A stretch of DNA of 64,000 bases from Solirubrum puertoriconensis (lineage in GTDB: Bacteria > Bacteroidota > Bacteroidia > Cytophagales > Hymenobacteraceae): NCBI RefSeq assembly GCF_001483135.1, contig NZ_LNAL01000006.1, positions 930,003 to 994,002 of the forward strand. The letters are read 5' to 3'. Both the position numbers and the translations under genes were made by a program. Under the pieces are notes generated by a model that saw only the letters and a list, made by a program, of their open reading frames with translations, was not told the origin of the DNA and ran no database searches. How positions within the stretch are numbered: the stretch's first letter is position 1; each line of letters begins with the position of its first letter. Below are positions 11,490 through 19,557 of this stretch, one piece after another.

Positions 11490-12680
11490 TTACGCGGCAG
11501 CATCAATGGCCCGCAACAAAGCCGCGCAGGCGTAGTCGATTTCGTCGTCGGTGATGGTGAGGGGCGGAGCCAGGCGCAACGAATTGTCGCAGAACAGGAA
11601 CCAGTCGGTAAGAATGCCTTCGTGCGCGAGGGCGTGGTCGATAATCGGCTTCAGCACCGCAAACGATTCAAACTCCACGGCCATCATCAGACCTTGGCCG
11701 CGCACCTCGCGAATGGCCGGGTGCACCAGCAGCTGCCGAAAGCGGGCGGCTTTGTCGGCTACGCCGGCCAGCAAGTTGTCATCCAAAATGGTGCGCAGTG
11801 TAGCTAACGAAGCCGCGCACGACACCGGGTGCCCGCCGAAGGTGGTGCAATGACCTAGGATCGGGTTACTCTTGAAGCCCTGCATAATCTCCTGGCGCGA
11901 AATAAAGGCCCCAATGGGCATACCGCCGCCCATGCCTTTGGCTGTCAGGAGAATGTCGGGCTCGATACCAAACTGCTCGAAGGCCCAGAACGTGCCCGTA
12001 CGGCCAAACCCGCACTGGATTTCATCGAGGATGAGCAAAGCCCCGACCTCCGTGCACCGGCGGCGCAAATGGCCTAGGTAGTCGTTGGTGGGTACGCGCA
12101 CACCGGCTTCGCCCTGCACCGTTTCCACAATTACGGCGGCCGTGCGGGTTGTAATCTGCTCCAGATCGGGCAAGTGGTTGTAGCGGATGTGGCGCACATC
12201 GGGCAGCAAGGGGCGGTAGCTGCGCTTGAAGCTCTCGGAGCCATTTACCGACAGCGCGCCTTGCGTGGAGCCGTGGTAGGCATTGTAGCAGCTAATGAGC
12301 TCGGTGCGGCCGGTGTGGCGCTTGGCCAGCTTTAGGGCGCCCTCCACGGCCTCGGTGCCCGAATTCACGAAGTATACGTTGTCGAGAGCCGAAGGCAAGG
12401 TTTGGTGCAGGGCATGCGCCAGCTCGGCCGGCGGCGCTTGTACCAGCTCGCCGTACACCATCAGGTGCAAGTACTTATCGAGCTGCTGCTGAATGGCCTC
12501 TAGCACACGCGGGTGGCGGTGGCCTACATTGCTCACGCCAATACCCGAAATCAAATCAAGAATCCGCCGGCCATCGGGCGAGTACATCCATACGCCCTCG
12601 GCGCGCTCAATTTCGAGCAGCAGCGGGAAATCGGAAGTTTGGGCCTGGTGGCGCAGAAAGAGCTGGCGAGGAGTAAGCAT
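11490..12680 (-). CDS. Class III aminotransferase (aspartate aminotransferase superfamily)
   Basis: A 396-aa PLP-dependent omega/ornithine-type aminotransferase. It shows the cofactor phosphate-binding region NSGTEAVEGALKLAKRHTGR, the ILDEIQCGFGRTG motif with the Asp that pairs with the pyridine nitrogen, and the Schiff-base Lys in LLTAKGMGGG. The GHCTTFGGHP segment is also typical. The family includes acetylornithine, ornithine, 4-aminobutyrate and lysine aminotransferases, and the sequence alone does not fix the substrate. No arginine genes are adjacent. The start is placed at ATG 12680 (MLTPRQLF); an upstream in-frame extension of 28 residues looks like non-coding sequence. Confidence 0.85.
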   Translation of the reverse strand: MLTPRQLFLRHQAQTSDFPLLLEIERAEGVWMYSPDGRRILDLISGIGVSNVGHRHPRVLEAIQQQLDKYLHLMVYGELVQAPPAELAHALHQTLPSALDNVYFVNSGTEAVEGALKLAKRHTGRTELISCYNAYHGSTQGALSVNGSESFKRSYRPLLPDVRHIRYNHLPDLEQITTRTAAVIVETVQGEAGVRVPTNDYLGHLRRRCTEVGALLILDEIQCGFGRTGTFWAFEQFGIEPDILLTAKGMGGGMPIGAFISRQEIMQGFKSNPILGHCTTFGGHPVSCAASLATLRTILDDNLLAGVADKAARFRQLLVHPAIREVRGQGLMMAVEFESFAVLKPIIDHALAHEGILTDWFLFCDNSLRLAPPLTITDDEIDYACAALLRAIDAAA

Positions 12681-12761
12681 AAGCGTGCAGAACGAGCCCA
12701 CAAAGTTACCACCTAGGCGGGGAGTGCCGCTGTGGCAGGCCAATGCACCTAGGGCAAACAA

Positions 12762-12788
12762 CAAAGGCTGCCCAGCAGGCAGCCTTTG
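12762..12788 (-). terminator. Terminator of the sigma/anti-sigma/Spy-like operon
   Basis: The stem CAAAGGCTGCC (12762-12772) pairs with GGCAGCCTTTG (12778-12788) around a 5-nt loop. On the minus strand it is followed by TTGTTTG. It lies 20 nt after the stop of the Spy-like gene. Confidence 0.75.
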
Positions 12789-12808
12789 ACAGGTAGTGGC
12801 AAGGGAAG

Positions 12809-13294
12809 TTAGTCGTTGGTTGTAGTGGCCTGAGCGGGGCGGTTATCCAGGCGTTTGATGAGGGCCTTGGTAAACTCGCGCTCGGCTTGTTGCAGCTGCG
12901 CTACTTGGCGCAGGGTAATCACCTTCTCGAATTTGCCCACGTATTCTTTCTCGAGGTTCAGCTCGTTTTGGCGCATGGCGAACTGTTGGTTAAGCGCCGC
13001 CCGAATTTCTTTGTCGCCCATAGCGGAGTAATCGGTGCCGCGGCGGGCCTCACCGACTTGCCGGCGCAAAGCCCGACGCTTTTCGGTGTACTCGTTGAAC
13101 AAGGGCCAAAAGCGCTGCGACTGTTCGGGCGTGAGGGCGAGTTTTTCGGTAATGTAGGCCACGCGGGCACTCTCAAGGCGCTCCATGCGGGGGCCGCTGC
13201 CAGGGCCGCCGGGGCGCTGGGCCATGGCCGGTGCGCTGGCACCTAGGGCCAGCAGCACAAGCAGCAGCAAGTGGGGCAATCGGAAAAGCTTCAT
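12809..13294 (-). CDS. Spy/CpxP-like periplasmic protein
   Basis: A 161-aa secreted protein. A signal peptide (MKLFRLPHLLLLVLLALG) ends near APAMAQ. The mature part has a Gly/Pro/Arg stretch, then a helical region with the LTxxQ-type motif LTPEQSQRFWPLF that is characteristic of Spy/CpxP and related stress-sensing periplasmic proteins. It is rich in Glu, Arg and Gln with heptad spacing. It is the last gene of a three-gene operon after an ECF sigma factor and an anti-sigma-like membrane protein, so it probably takes part in, or is controlled by, that envelope-stress circuit (inference). Confidence 0.72.
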   Translation of the reverse strand: MKLFRLPHLLLLVLLALGASAPAMAQRPGGPGSGPRMERLESARVAYITEKLALTPEQSQRFWPLFNEYTEKRRALRRQVGEARRGTDYSAMGDKEIRAALNQQFAMRQNELNLEKEYVGKFEKVITLRQVAQLQQAEREFTKALIKRLDNRPAQATTTND

Positions 13295-13323
13295 ATCAGA
13301 GGGAGGAGGTTGCAAAGATGGGC

Positions 13324-13815
13324 TTACAGGTAAACATCCACGCTGGGTTGTTCGTCGAGGGCGGCCTCCAACTCGGCGCGCGAGGTGCCGGGCAAGAAGG
13401 TGGCCGTAAGGTCGCGGTCGGCGATGGGCGTTTCCGAAAAATCCTGCAGGGTCAGGCGCTCATCGTTGGTGAGCAGGTATTGTACTACTTCGGCGTGCGG
13501 CACGGCCGCCAAGGCCCGCTCCGATGTAGCAGCCGGCACAGTAGCCACGGCCCCGGTTGGGGTGCGGTAGCGCGCAGGGCTATCGGTAAGCCAGTACGTA
13601 CCCACAAAAGCTACCAGCAGGAGCACCGAGGCCAGGGCGGTGCGCAGCGGCGCACTCAGCGCCGCCAGCCAGCCAAACAGCGGGGCAGCTTCGGGCTCGG
13701 CGGGGCGCACGCGCTGCATTACACGCAGCGGCAGCTTATCAAAGTAGCCATCGGGCGGCGAGGCCAGCGGCTGCTGGCGCCGCGGGTGGTCGTCCAAACG
13801 AAAAGGCGTTTTCAT
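13324..13815 (-). CDS. Single-pass membrane protein, probable anti-sigma factor
   Basis: A 163-aa protein with a cytoplasmic N-terminus of about 50 residues (PPDGYFDKLPLRVMQRV), one transmembrane helix at about 58-76 (LRTALASVLLLVAFVGTYWL) and a periplasmic C-terminus of about 85 residues. The layout and its position 30 bp downstream of the ECF sigma gene match Bacteroidota anti-sigma factors. The DGYFDxLP start motif recurs in such proteins. No zinc-binding HxxxCxxC motif is present. The function is inferred from context. Confidence 0.65.
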   Translation of the reverse strand: MKTPFRLDDHPRRQQPLASPPDGYFDKLPLRVMQRVRPAEPEAAPLFGWLAALSAPLRTALASVLLLVAFVGTYWLTDSPARYRTPTGAVATVPAATSERALAAVPHAEVVQYLLTNDERLTLQDFSETPIADRDLTATFLPGTSRAELEAALDEQPSVDVYL

Positions 13816-13845
13816 ATCGGTTAGAGGGCTGCAAAGCCCAGAAGT

Positions 13846-14454
13846 TTAATGGCTGGCTTCGTTTACGTATTGCTCGATTTTCTTGACGGCGTGGTGGTAC
13901 GAGGCCTTGAGGGCGCCCACGCTAGTGCCGGTTACTTCGGCCATCTGCTCGTAGGGCATTTCGTCGTAGTAGCGCAGGTTGAACACCATGCGCTGCTTAT
14001 CGGGCAGGCGCAAAATGGCTTTCTGCAGCTTTAGCTCCACTTCGTCGCCGGCGAGGCTGTCGTCGGCTTCGAGCTTGGCCGAAAGCTCGGCACCCACGTC
14101 GTTGAGCGGCAAGAAGAATTTCCGCCGTTTGCTCTGCAGAAAGTTCAGGCATTCGTTGGTGGCAATGCGGTAAATCCAAGTGTAGAGCGAGGCATCGGAG
14201 CGGAAGTTCTCGAGGTTGTTCCACACCTTCACGAACACATCTTGCACGAGGTCGTCGGCATCGTCGTGGTCGATTACCATCTTGCGCACGTGCCAGTACA
14301 CCTTCTGCTGGTACTTGCGCACCAGCTGGTTGAAGGCCACATTGCGAGCGGCGGGGTCCCGGAACTTGAGGAGGATTTCCTGGTCTTCCAAGCGGGCTAG
14401 GAGAGAGGTGGTAGAGGCGGTTGGCGTGGGGGTTAGACGCTGGCGCAAGCGCAA
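13846..14454 (-). CDS. ECF-type RNA polymerase sigma factor
   Basis: A 202-aa sigma-70 family factor with region 2 (about 40-105: ADDLVQDVFVKVWNNL and WIYRIATNECLNFLQSKRR) and region 4 (about 145-200: LPDKQRMVFNLRYYDEMPYEQMAEVTGTSVGALKASYHHA, split here as family signature elements). Regions 1.1 and 3 are absent, as expected of group IV factors. It is the first gene of an operon with an anti-sigma-like protein and a Spy-like protein, and probably autoregulates it. Confidence 0.92.
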   Translation of the reverse strand: MRLRQRLTPTPTASTTSLLARLEDQEILLKFRDPAARNVAFNQLVRKYQQKVYWHVRKMVIDHDDADDLVQDVFVKVWNNLENFRSDASLYTWIYRIATNECLNFLQSKRRKFFLPLNDVGAELSAKLEADDSLAGDEVELKLQKAILRLPDKQRMVFNLRYYDEMPYEQMAEVTGTSVGALKASYHHAVKKIEQYVNEASH

Positions 14455-14532
14455 GGTTTAACACGCCACCGAAAAAACTACCGAGCTTACAGAGCCGCTT
14501 TTTCAAAATGCTCTGACGAGTCGGTGCAAATC

Positions 14533-14544
14533 ACATGTACATGT
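14533..14544. promoter_or_regulatory. 12-bp palindrome between sigma operon and zinc-ribbon gene
   Basis: ACATGTACATGT is a perfect palindrome in the 228-bp divergent gap upstream of both the ECF sigma gene and the zinc-ribbon gene. The block AAATCACATGT-CA-GT around it recurs, with two changes, at 30583-30600. It is a possible operator. Confidence 0.3.
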
Positions 14545-14682
14545 TATTGCTATGGGTAAAGTGCCACGAATATGCCTTGCGCACCTCGCTGGTGTACAAT
14601 TGCCTACTGTACGGCTAGCGCAGCTACCTACGAAGCCATTACTTTGGGGCTGATACTCGAAAAATTTACCACCGTGAGCACA

Positions 14683-15327
14683 ATGATCCGCTTCGTGGCC
14701 AACCACGATGACTTATCAACCGACAAAGGATTTCAGTTTAAGTTTTACTGCGACAAGTGCCGCAACGGGCATATGTCGCGGTTTCAGCCCAACGCCGTGG
14801 GCATTGCGGGCGAGTTGATGCGCGCCGCCGGCAGCTTGTTTGGCGGTTACTTTTCGAGTGCCGGCAACGCTGCCTACCACGTGCAGCGCGCCATCGGGGG
14901 CAAAGCCCACGACGAGGCCATGGAAAAAGCCGTAGCCGAGGGTAAGCAGTACTTCAAGCAATGCACCCGGTGCGGCCACTGGGTGTGCCCCGATGTGTGT
15001 TGGAACTCCAAAGCCGGCTTGTGCGAAGATTGCGCCCCCGACGAGCACGAGGAACTGGCAGCCCAGCAGGCCTTGGTTGCCCGCGAGCAGATCTATGAGA
15101 AAACGCGCCAGCAGAACTACACGCAGGACCTCGATTTTCTGAACCGCGCAAGCGTGGTGCAATGCAACAGTTGCAACGCCAAGCTGAATCCTGACCAGAA
15201 GTTCTGCCCCGAATGCGGCTCACCCAATGCCGCTGCCAAAAATAAGGAGCGCTTTTGCGGCGACTGCGGCGCGAGCATGAAACCCGAGCAGCGCTTTTGT
15301 GCCGAGTGCGGTGCCAAGCAAGGCTAA
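14683..15327 (+). CDS. Multi-zinc-ribbon protein
   Basis: A 214-aa protein with at least five CxxC or CxxxC knuckles. These are CDKC near the N-terminus, CTRC/CPDVC and CEDC in the middle, and two C-terminal zinc ribbons (CNSC...CPEC and CGDC...CAEC) of the double-zinc-ribbon type. Between them lies a Gly/Ala-rich helical segment (AGELMRAAGSLFGGYF) that could associate with membranes. The start is placed at ATG 14683; the longer reading upstream is Cys-poor intergenic sequence. Function is unknown; zinc-ribbon proteins of this layout often act as nucleic-acid or protein adaptors. Confidence 0.75.
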   Translation: MIRFVANHDDLSTDKGFQFKFYCDKCRNGHMSRFQPNAVGIAGELMRAAGSLFGGYFSSAGNAAYHVQRAIGGKAHDEAMEKAVAEGKQYFKQCTRCGHWVCPDVCWNSKAGLCEDCAPDEHEELAAQQALVAREQIYEKTRQQNYTQDLDFLNRASVVQCNSCNAKLNPDQKFCPECGSPNAAAKNKERFCGDCGASMKPEQRFCAECGAKQG

Positions 15328-15533
15328 CGCACCGGCAGCTACCTGGGCAACGGCCGCCGCGCCACCCGTGCGGCGGCTACAAGGACTTATATGCTGTTCA
15401 GGTTTACTAAGTAGTTAAAAGCGTGTATATTGATAGTACCTGCAAACCAGGCAACCGAGCTGTGCCGCCATAGCTCGAGCGTACGGATCGGTTGGCAGGC
15501 TTATGGTTTCGGAAGAATATTCAGCTTGGTCTT

Positions 15534-16265
15534 ATGCTCCGATTCCGCCTTACCTCCGGCTACGCGGTAGCACTGCTGGCCCTCATGTTCCTCACCCAAG
15601 AGGTACGCATGAGCCTGCGTATGCTGCTGATGCGCGCCGTGTGTGGCTGCTGGGGCAACCGCACTTTTAGCGAGTGGGAAAGCTGCGCTACTTGCGCCGC
15701 CACCGAGGCCGGGCAATTAGGCGGGCAGGCCCTGAGCGCAATACTACCCTATGCGCAAATGTGGGTGGGCTACAAATTGCTCGACGAGGTAAACCAAACG
15801 CGCACGCGGGCGTTCGGGCTAGCTTTGGTATTTGCCGGGTTGCCATTAGCCCGGCTCAGCTCGGCTACCCTGGCCGCCGGCCCCGAAACCTACCTGATGC
15901 AGCAGCTCATGGGCGAATGGGGGGCCAGCTGGCTGGTTACCATCATACTGGTGCTGTTATTGGTGGTGCCGCCTGCCATTCGGGCCCACGATGCGCTAAT
16001 GCACCCCAAGCGCGGAGCGGTGTTTCTAGGAATGTTGCTGGTGCCGCTGGCGGCCAATGCCGTGGTGGTTACGGGCGTACTAAACCCGTTGCTGCACTCG
16101 GGAGTGTTGGTGAGCCATGGGCCGCTGCACATGCCTTGGCTGGCCATGCTCTGGCTGGCTGTGTTAGGGGTGGTGCTGGTAGCCACATGCCGCTGCCTGA
16201 ACCTAGGCGAAGAAGCGAACAGCATTTCCTGGTTGCGGCACCAACGCACTCCTGAGGTAACCTAG
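15534..16265 (+). CDS. Unknown polytopic membrane protein with Cys-rich loop
   Basis: A 243-aa protein of no family I recognise. Four to six hydrophobic segments can be seen (near 8-22, 95-120, 135-155, 165-190 and 205-225). After the first one a short loop carries four Cys (CGCWGNRTFSEWESCATCAA), which could bind metal or form disulfides. ATG 15534 is preferred over a TTG at 15492. The TAG stop (16263-16265) is part of a CCTAGG site. Neighbours give no clue to function. Confidence 0.6.
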   Translation: MLRFRLTSGYAVALLALMFLTQEVRMSLRMLLMRAVCGCWGNRTFSEWESCATCAATEAGQLGGQALSAILPYAQMWVGYKLLDEVNQTRTRAFGLALVFAGLPLARLSSATLAAGPETYLMQQLMGEWGASWLVTIILVLLLVVPPAIRAHDALMHPKRGAVFLGMLLVPLAANAVVVTGVLNPLLHSGVLVSHGPLHMPWLAMLWLAVLGVVLVATCRCLNLGEEANSISWLRHQRTPEVT

Positions 16266-16373
16266 GTGCTGGAGCTTCTGCAACAACGAAGGCAGTAATC
16301 AGGCCCAGTGGAAGCCAGCAACCACTAAAAAAACGGGGCGCTACCGAAAAGCCACACGAGTAGGATCAACTTC

Positions 16374-16658
16374 ATGCCCACAGCTATGCCAAGGTTTGTT
16401 ATTGAAAGAGACCTACCCGGAGCCGGTAACCTGTCGCCCGAGCAGCTTCGGGGTATTTCGCAAACTTCCTGCGACGTACTGCGCGGCATGGGCCCCGAAA
16501 TTCAGTGGCAGCAGAGCTACGTCACCAACGACAAAATTTATTGCGTGTACATCGCGCCCAACGAGGATATGATACGGGAGCACGCCACCAAAGGGGGCTT
16601 CCCGGCCAACTCCATCAGCAAAGTGGCCATGGTTATCGATCCGACTACGGCCGAGTAA
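16374..16658 (+). CDS. DUF4242 family protein
   Basis: A 94-aa protein matching the small DUF4242 family: the PRFVIERDLPGAG start, LRGISQTSC, the WQQSYVTNDKIYCVYIAP centre and a final HATKGGFPANSI region. Members are small ferredoxin-like-fold proteins, some described as nickel-binding. There is no biochemical assignment here. ATG 16386 is an alternative start four codons in. It is followed by a long palindromic terminator. Confidence 0.75.
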   Translation: MPTAMPRFVIERDLPGAGNLSPEQLRGISQTSCDVLRGMGPEIQWQQSYVTNDKIYCVYIAPNEDMIREHATKGGFPANSISKVAMVIDPTTAE

Positions 16659-16667
16659 GCTGCAGCT

Positions 16668-16735
16668 CTCCAACGCTTCGACAACAAAGCCCCGGCTACC
16701 TAGGTAGCCGGGGCTTTGTTGTCGAAGCGTTGGAG
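16668..16735. terminator. Perfect 68-bp palindrome, bidirectional terminator
   Basis: Two 34-nt arms (16668-16701 and 16702-16735) are exactly complementary with no spacer. The centre is CCTAGG and the stem contains a GC-rich core (GCCCCGGC) and outer AT-richer parts with CTTTGTTGT. It separates the convergent DUF4242 and transketolase genes, so it can terminate both. The arm length is far greater than a normal terminator needs. Confidence 0.8.
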
Positions 16736-16747
16736 TAGCCTAACCGC

Positions 16748-17704
16748 TTACTTGCGGCGGCTCATTACTTTCTCAACGGCCGCTACAATGGCCGCTTCGT
16801 TCAGGCCGTACTTCTCCATCAGCTGATCGGGCGTGCCCGATTCGCCGAACGAGTCGTTTACGGCTACCATCTCGAGGGGCAGGGGCTCCTCGCGGGCCAG
16901 TAACTGGGCAATGCTGTCGCCGAGGCCGCCGTGCATCTGGTGCTCTTCGGCCGTTACTACGCAGCGGGTTTTGCGCACCGATTGCAGCACGGCTTCCTCA
17001 TCAAGCGGCTTGATGGTGTGGATGTTGATGATTTCGGCGTTAATGCCTTTTTCAGCCAGCAAGTGCCCAGCCAGGATGGCCTTCCACACCAAATGGCCCG
17101 TAGCGAAGATGCTCACGTCGGTACCTTCGTTCAGCATCAGGGCTTTGCCAATTTCGAACTTTTGATCGGCCGGGGTGAAGTTCGGTACTACCGGGCGGCC
17201 AAAGCGCAGGTACACCGGGCCTTCGTAATCGGCAATGGCGAGGGTAGCGGCTTTGGTTTGGTTGTAGTCGCAGGGGTTGATGACGGTCATGCCGGGCAGC
17301 ATCTTCATCATGCCCACGTCTTCCAGAATCTGGTGCGTAGCGCCGTCTTCACCTAGGGTGAGGCCGGCGTGCGAAGCACAGATCTTCACGTTCTTGCCCG
17401 AGTAGGCAATGCTCTGGCGAATTTGGTCGTACACGCGGCCCGTGCTGAAGTTGGCGAAGGTGCCCGTGAACGGAATTTTGCCACCGATAGTGAGGCCCGC
17501 TGCAAGGCCCATCATGTTGGCCTCGGCAATGCCTACCTGAAAGAAGCGCTCCGGGAAGTCCTTTACGAAGGCGTCCATTTTAAGGGAGCCAATCAGGTCG
17601 GCGCACAAGGCTACTACGTTGGCGTTGGTTTTGCCCAGCTCGTGCAGGCCGGCGCCAAAGCCGGAGCGGGTGTCTTTCTTCTCGGTGTACGGGAAATCTT
17701 TCAT
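16748..17704 (-). CDS. Transketolase, C-terminal subunit
   Basis: A 318-aa protein covering the pyrimidine-binding and C-terminal domains of transketolase. It has the GIAEANMMGLAAGLT stretch with the catalytic Glu that activates thiamine diphosphate, then SHAGLTLGEDGATHQ and LRFGRP. It must pair with the N-terminal subunit (19558-20442) to form the active enzyme. The two genes lie on the same strand but are separated by a von Willebrand A gene and a repeat element, where adjacency is usual. It acts in the pentose phosphate pathway. Confidence 0.92.
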   Translation of the reverse strand: MKDFPYTEKKDTRSGFGAGLHELGKTNANVVALCADLIGSLKMDAFVKDFPERFFQVGIAEANMMGLAAGLTIGGKIPFTGTFANFSTGRVYDQIRQSIAYSGKNVKICASHAGLTLGEDGATHQILEDVGMMKMLPGMTVINPCDYNQTKAATLAIADYEGPVYLRFGRPVVPNFTPADQKFEIGKALMLNEGTDVSIFATGHLVWKAILAGHLLAEKGINAEIINIHTIKPLDEEAVLQSVRKTRCVVTAEEHQMHGGLGDSIAQLLAREEPLPLEMVAVNDSFGESGTPDQLMEKYGLNEAAIVAAVEKVMSRRK

Positions 17705-17744
17705 GTATAAGGTTGGGAGAGGGTTTCAAAAAAGAGGTAGAACA

Positions 17745-17994
17745 AACTCCCCTCCTCAGATGAGGAGGGGATGCGGCAGTTTACCGCCGCTGGGGTGGTT
17801 GACGGACGTTGCTGACGCCCATACCACCTAGGGCAGACCATTGAACAGATAATGCTTTGCTGCAAGTCTGCATCAGCATTACGTTTGCGCATCAGGCACG
17901 AGATAAATGCACGAGCGAAGTTGGTTCTGGCGGCGCGGGCGCCCGTCAACCACCCCGCCCTTCGGGCACCCCTCCTCATCTGAGGAGGGGAGTT
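17745..17994. repeat. REPIN-like element: two inverted REP-type repeats
   Basis: A 26-nt sequence at 17745-17770 recurs exactly in inverted orientation at 17969-17994. Each copy is itself a near-perfect hairpin of CCCCTCCTCA-type. A second shared block, GGGTGGTTGACGG, recurs inverted at about 17943-17955. Inside each copy a second small hairpin has different sequence (GCGG/CCGC in one, GCCC TTC GGGC in the other). About 140 bp of unrelated sequence lies between. The whole unit fills the gap between the von Willebrand A gene and the transketolase subunit gene. This resembles mobile REPIN/MITE units moved by RAYT-type transposases; none is encoded here. Confidence 0.75.
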
Positions 17995-18015
17995 GGTGCA
18001 CGTCGACTACGTTCA

Positions 18016-19422
18016 TCACTTTCCAAAAATGCTGACCGAGGTGGTTTGCCCACTGCGGATGGTAAAGCTGCGCACGTCGGTGAACTTGCTGCCGGTAGCG
18101 GTGCTGGTGCGGAATACCAGGCGGTAGTTGCCGGGCTGCATCGTCAGGTTGATTTTGCTGCTGGCATTATCGCCCAGGGTGTACACCCAGGTTTGGGTGT
18201 CGTCCTGGTTCAGGCGGTAAATGCTGCCGTAGCCTTTTAAATCCGAGAGGATATTGAGGGCACCGGGGGCATCATACGTCACCACGGTTTCTTGACCTTG
18301 CTTGATGCTCACGCGCCGAAACTGCCTAGGTAGCGTCAGAATTTCCACCTCGTAATTGCCTGCCAGCAGCTTTTGCTTGCTGCCGAAGGGCCGCGACACC
18401 AGCGTAGCCGGGTTGCCCTGTTGCCGCACCACGGCGTGCATGGTGCCGTAGGGGTTGGGCGTAAGCTGCGGGTTTTGCAGGTTGAGGGTGCCTTGCGGTG
18501 TTTTGAAGCTCAGTACGTTGGCCTTGCCCGGCTTAATGGGCAAGTTGGCCTGCCGCACCGGCGGCACCGTGTTAATTACGAGGTCGTAGCTCTGCAGCGG
18601 ATCTACGTCGAGCACATCGGCCTGGCCTTTGGCGTCGCGCCAGTGCACGTAGTTGTACTCGGGCGTGTCGGTGAGGCTGTTCAGGAAAGTCAGGTTCACG
18701 TTCGACTCCACGGGCCGGCCGTTCTCATCCGTCAGGTTTACCGCCACCGTGGTTTTGGCCAAGGTTTGGGCAATTACGTCGTTGAGGATGGTCCGGAAGG
18801 TCTTCACATCGGCCGCGTTGTAGTACTGGCCTAGGCACTCCAACTGCTTACCAAAGTCGCGCTCAGCCCCAATGCCAATTACAAACGGCTTCAGAAAGAT
18901 GCGCTTGCGCTGCAAAGCCAACGAGGTAGCACACGGGTCGCCGTTGCACGATTCCAGCCCATCGGTAATCAGAATGAGTACGTTGCGCGAGGTTTTCTCC
19001 GACGGAAAATCCGAAGCCGATTGCATCAGCGAGTACGTGATGGGCGTGTTGCCTTGCGGCTTTAGCTCCTGCAGTTTTTGCTTGATGGCGGCCGCGTTTT
19101 TGCGCGCAAAGGGTACTTCCAGCCGCGAGTCTTCGCAGTTGTTTTCGTCTTTGTCGTGCATGTGGCCGTAGGCGCGCAAACCCAGCTCGAGGTTGGGGTA
19201 GGCGTTGAGCGAATCGGCCATGCGGGCCAGCAAGCGTTTGGCTACGTTCCAGCGCGGCTCGCCCTCCCACGGCGCCAGCATCGAGCCCGAGGCATCGAGC
19301 ACAAACAAGATGCGCGTGGTTTTGGGCTGGCTTTGCGGCCCAGCTTGCTGGGCGCACAAAGGCCCGCCGGCTAGCAAGCCGACGATTACTAAAAGCCAGA
19401 AGGGGAGCGTGCGGAGTAACAT
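18016..19422 (-). CDS. Secreted von Willebrand A-domain protein
   Basis: A 468-aa exported protein. A signal peptide (LPFWLLVIVGLLAGG) ends at about residue 24 (CAQQ). The vWA domain (about 35-215) has an intact MIDAS: DASGS at 43-47, a Thr in QGNTPIT and Asp in LITDG. Three to four small beta-rich modules follow, ending in a Thr/Ser-rich strand (about 235-468), in the style of carboxypeptidase-regulatory repeats. There are Cys pairs in the vWA domain (NNCED, LESCNGDPC). It probably binds a protein partner at the envelope. Placement between the two transketolase halves is odd and suggests insertion. Confidence 0.82.
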   Translation of the reverse strand: MLLRTLPFWLLVIVGLLAGGPLCAQQAGPQSQPKTTRILFVLDASGSMLAPWEGEPRWNVAKRLLARMADSLNAYPNLELGLRAYGHMHDKDENNCEDSRLEVPFARKNAAAIKQKLQELKPQGNTPITYSLMQSASDFPSEKTSRNVLILITDGLESCNGDPCATSLALQRKRIFLKPFVIGIGAERDFGKQLECLGQYYNAADVKTFRTILNDVIAQTLAKTTVAVNLTDENGRPVESNVNLTFLNSLTDTPEYNYVHWRDAKGQADVLDVDPLQSYDLVINTVPPVRQANLPIKPGKANVLSFKTPQGTLNLQNPQLTPNPYGTMHAVVRQQGNPATLVSRPFGSKQKLLAGNYEVEILTLPRQFRRVSIKQGQETVVTYDAPGALNILSDLKGYGSIYRLNQDDTQTWVYTLGDNASSKINLTMQPGNYRLVFRTSTATGSKFTDVRSFTIRSGQTTSVSIFGK

Positions 19423-19557
19423 GCGGTGGAGGCCGGAGCTGCTCCTACAAAGTACAGGTTAGGAGCAGCTTAACCTAGCATTGACAAGCGCAGAAAGCAG
19501 AACTATTAACTAACGCCAAGCGCCCGATAATCGTCTGTGCCGATGCCTTTCGGAGGC

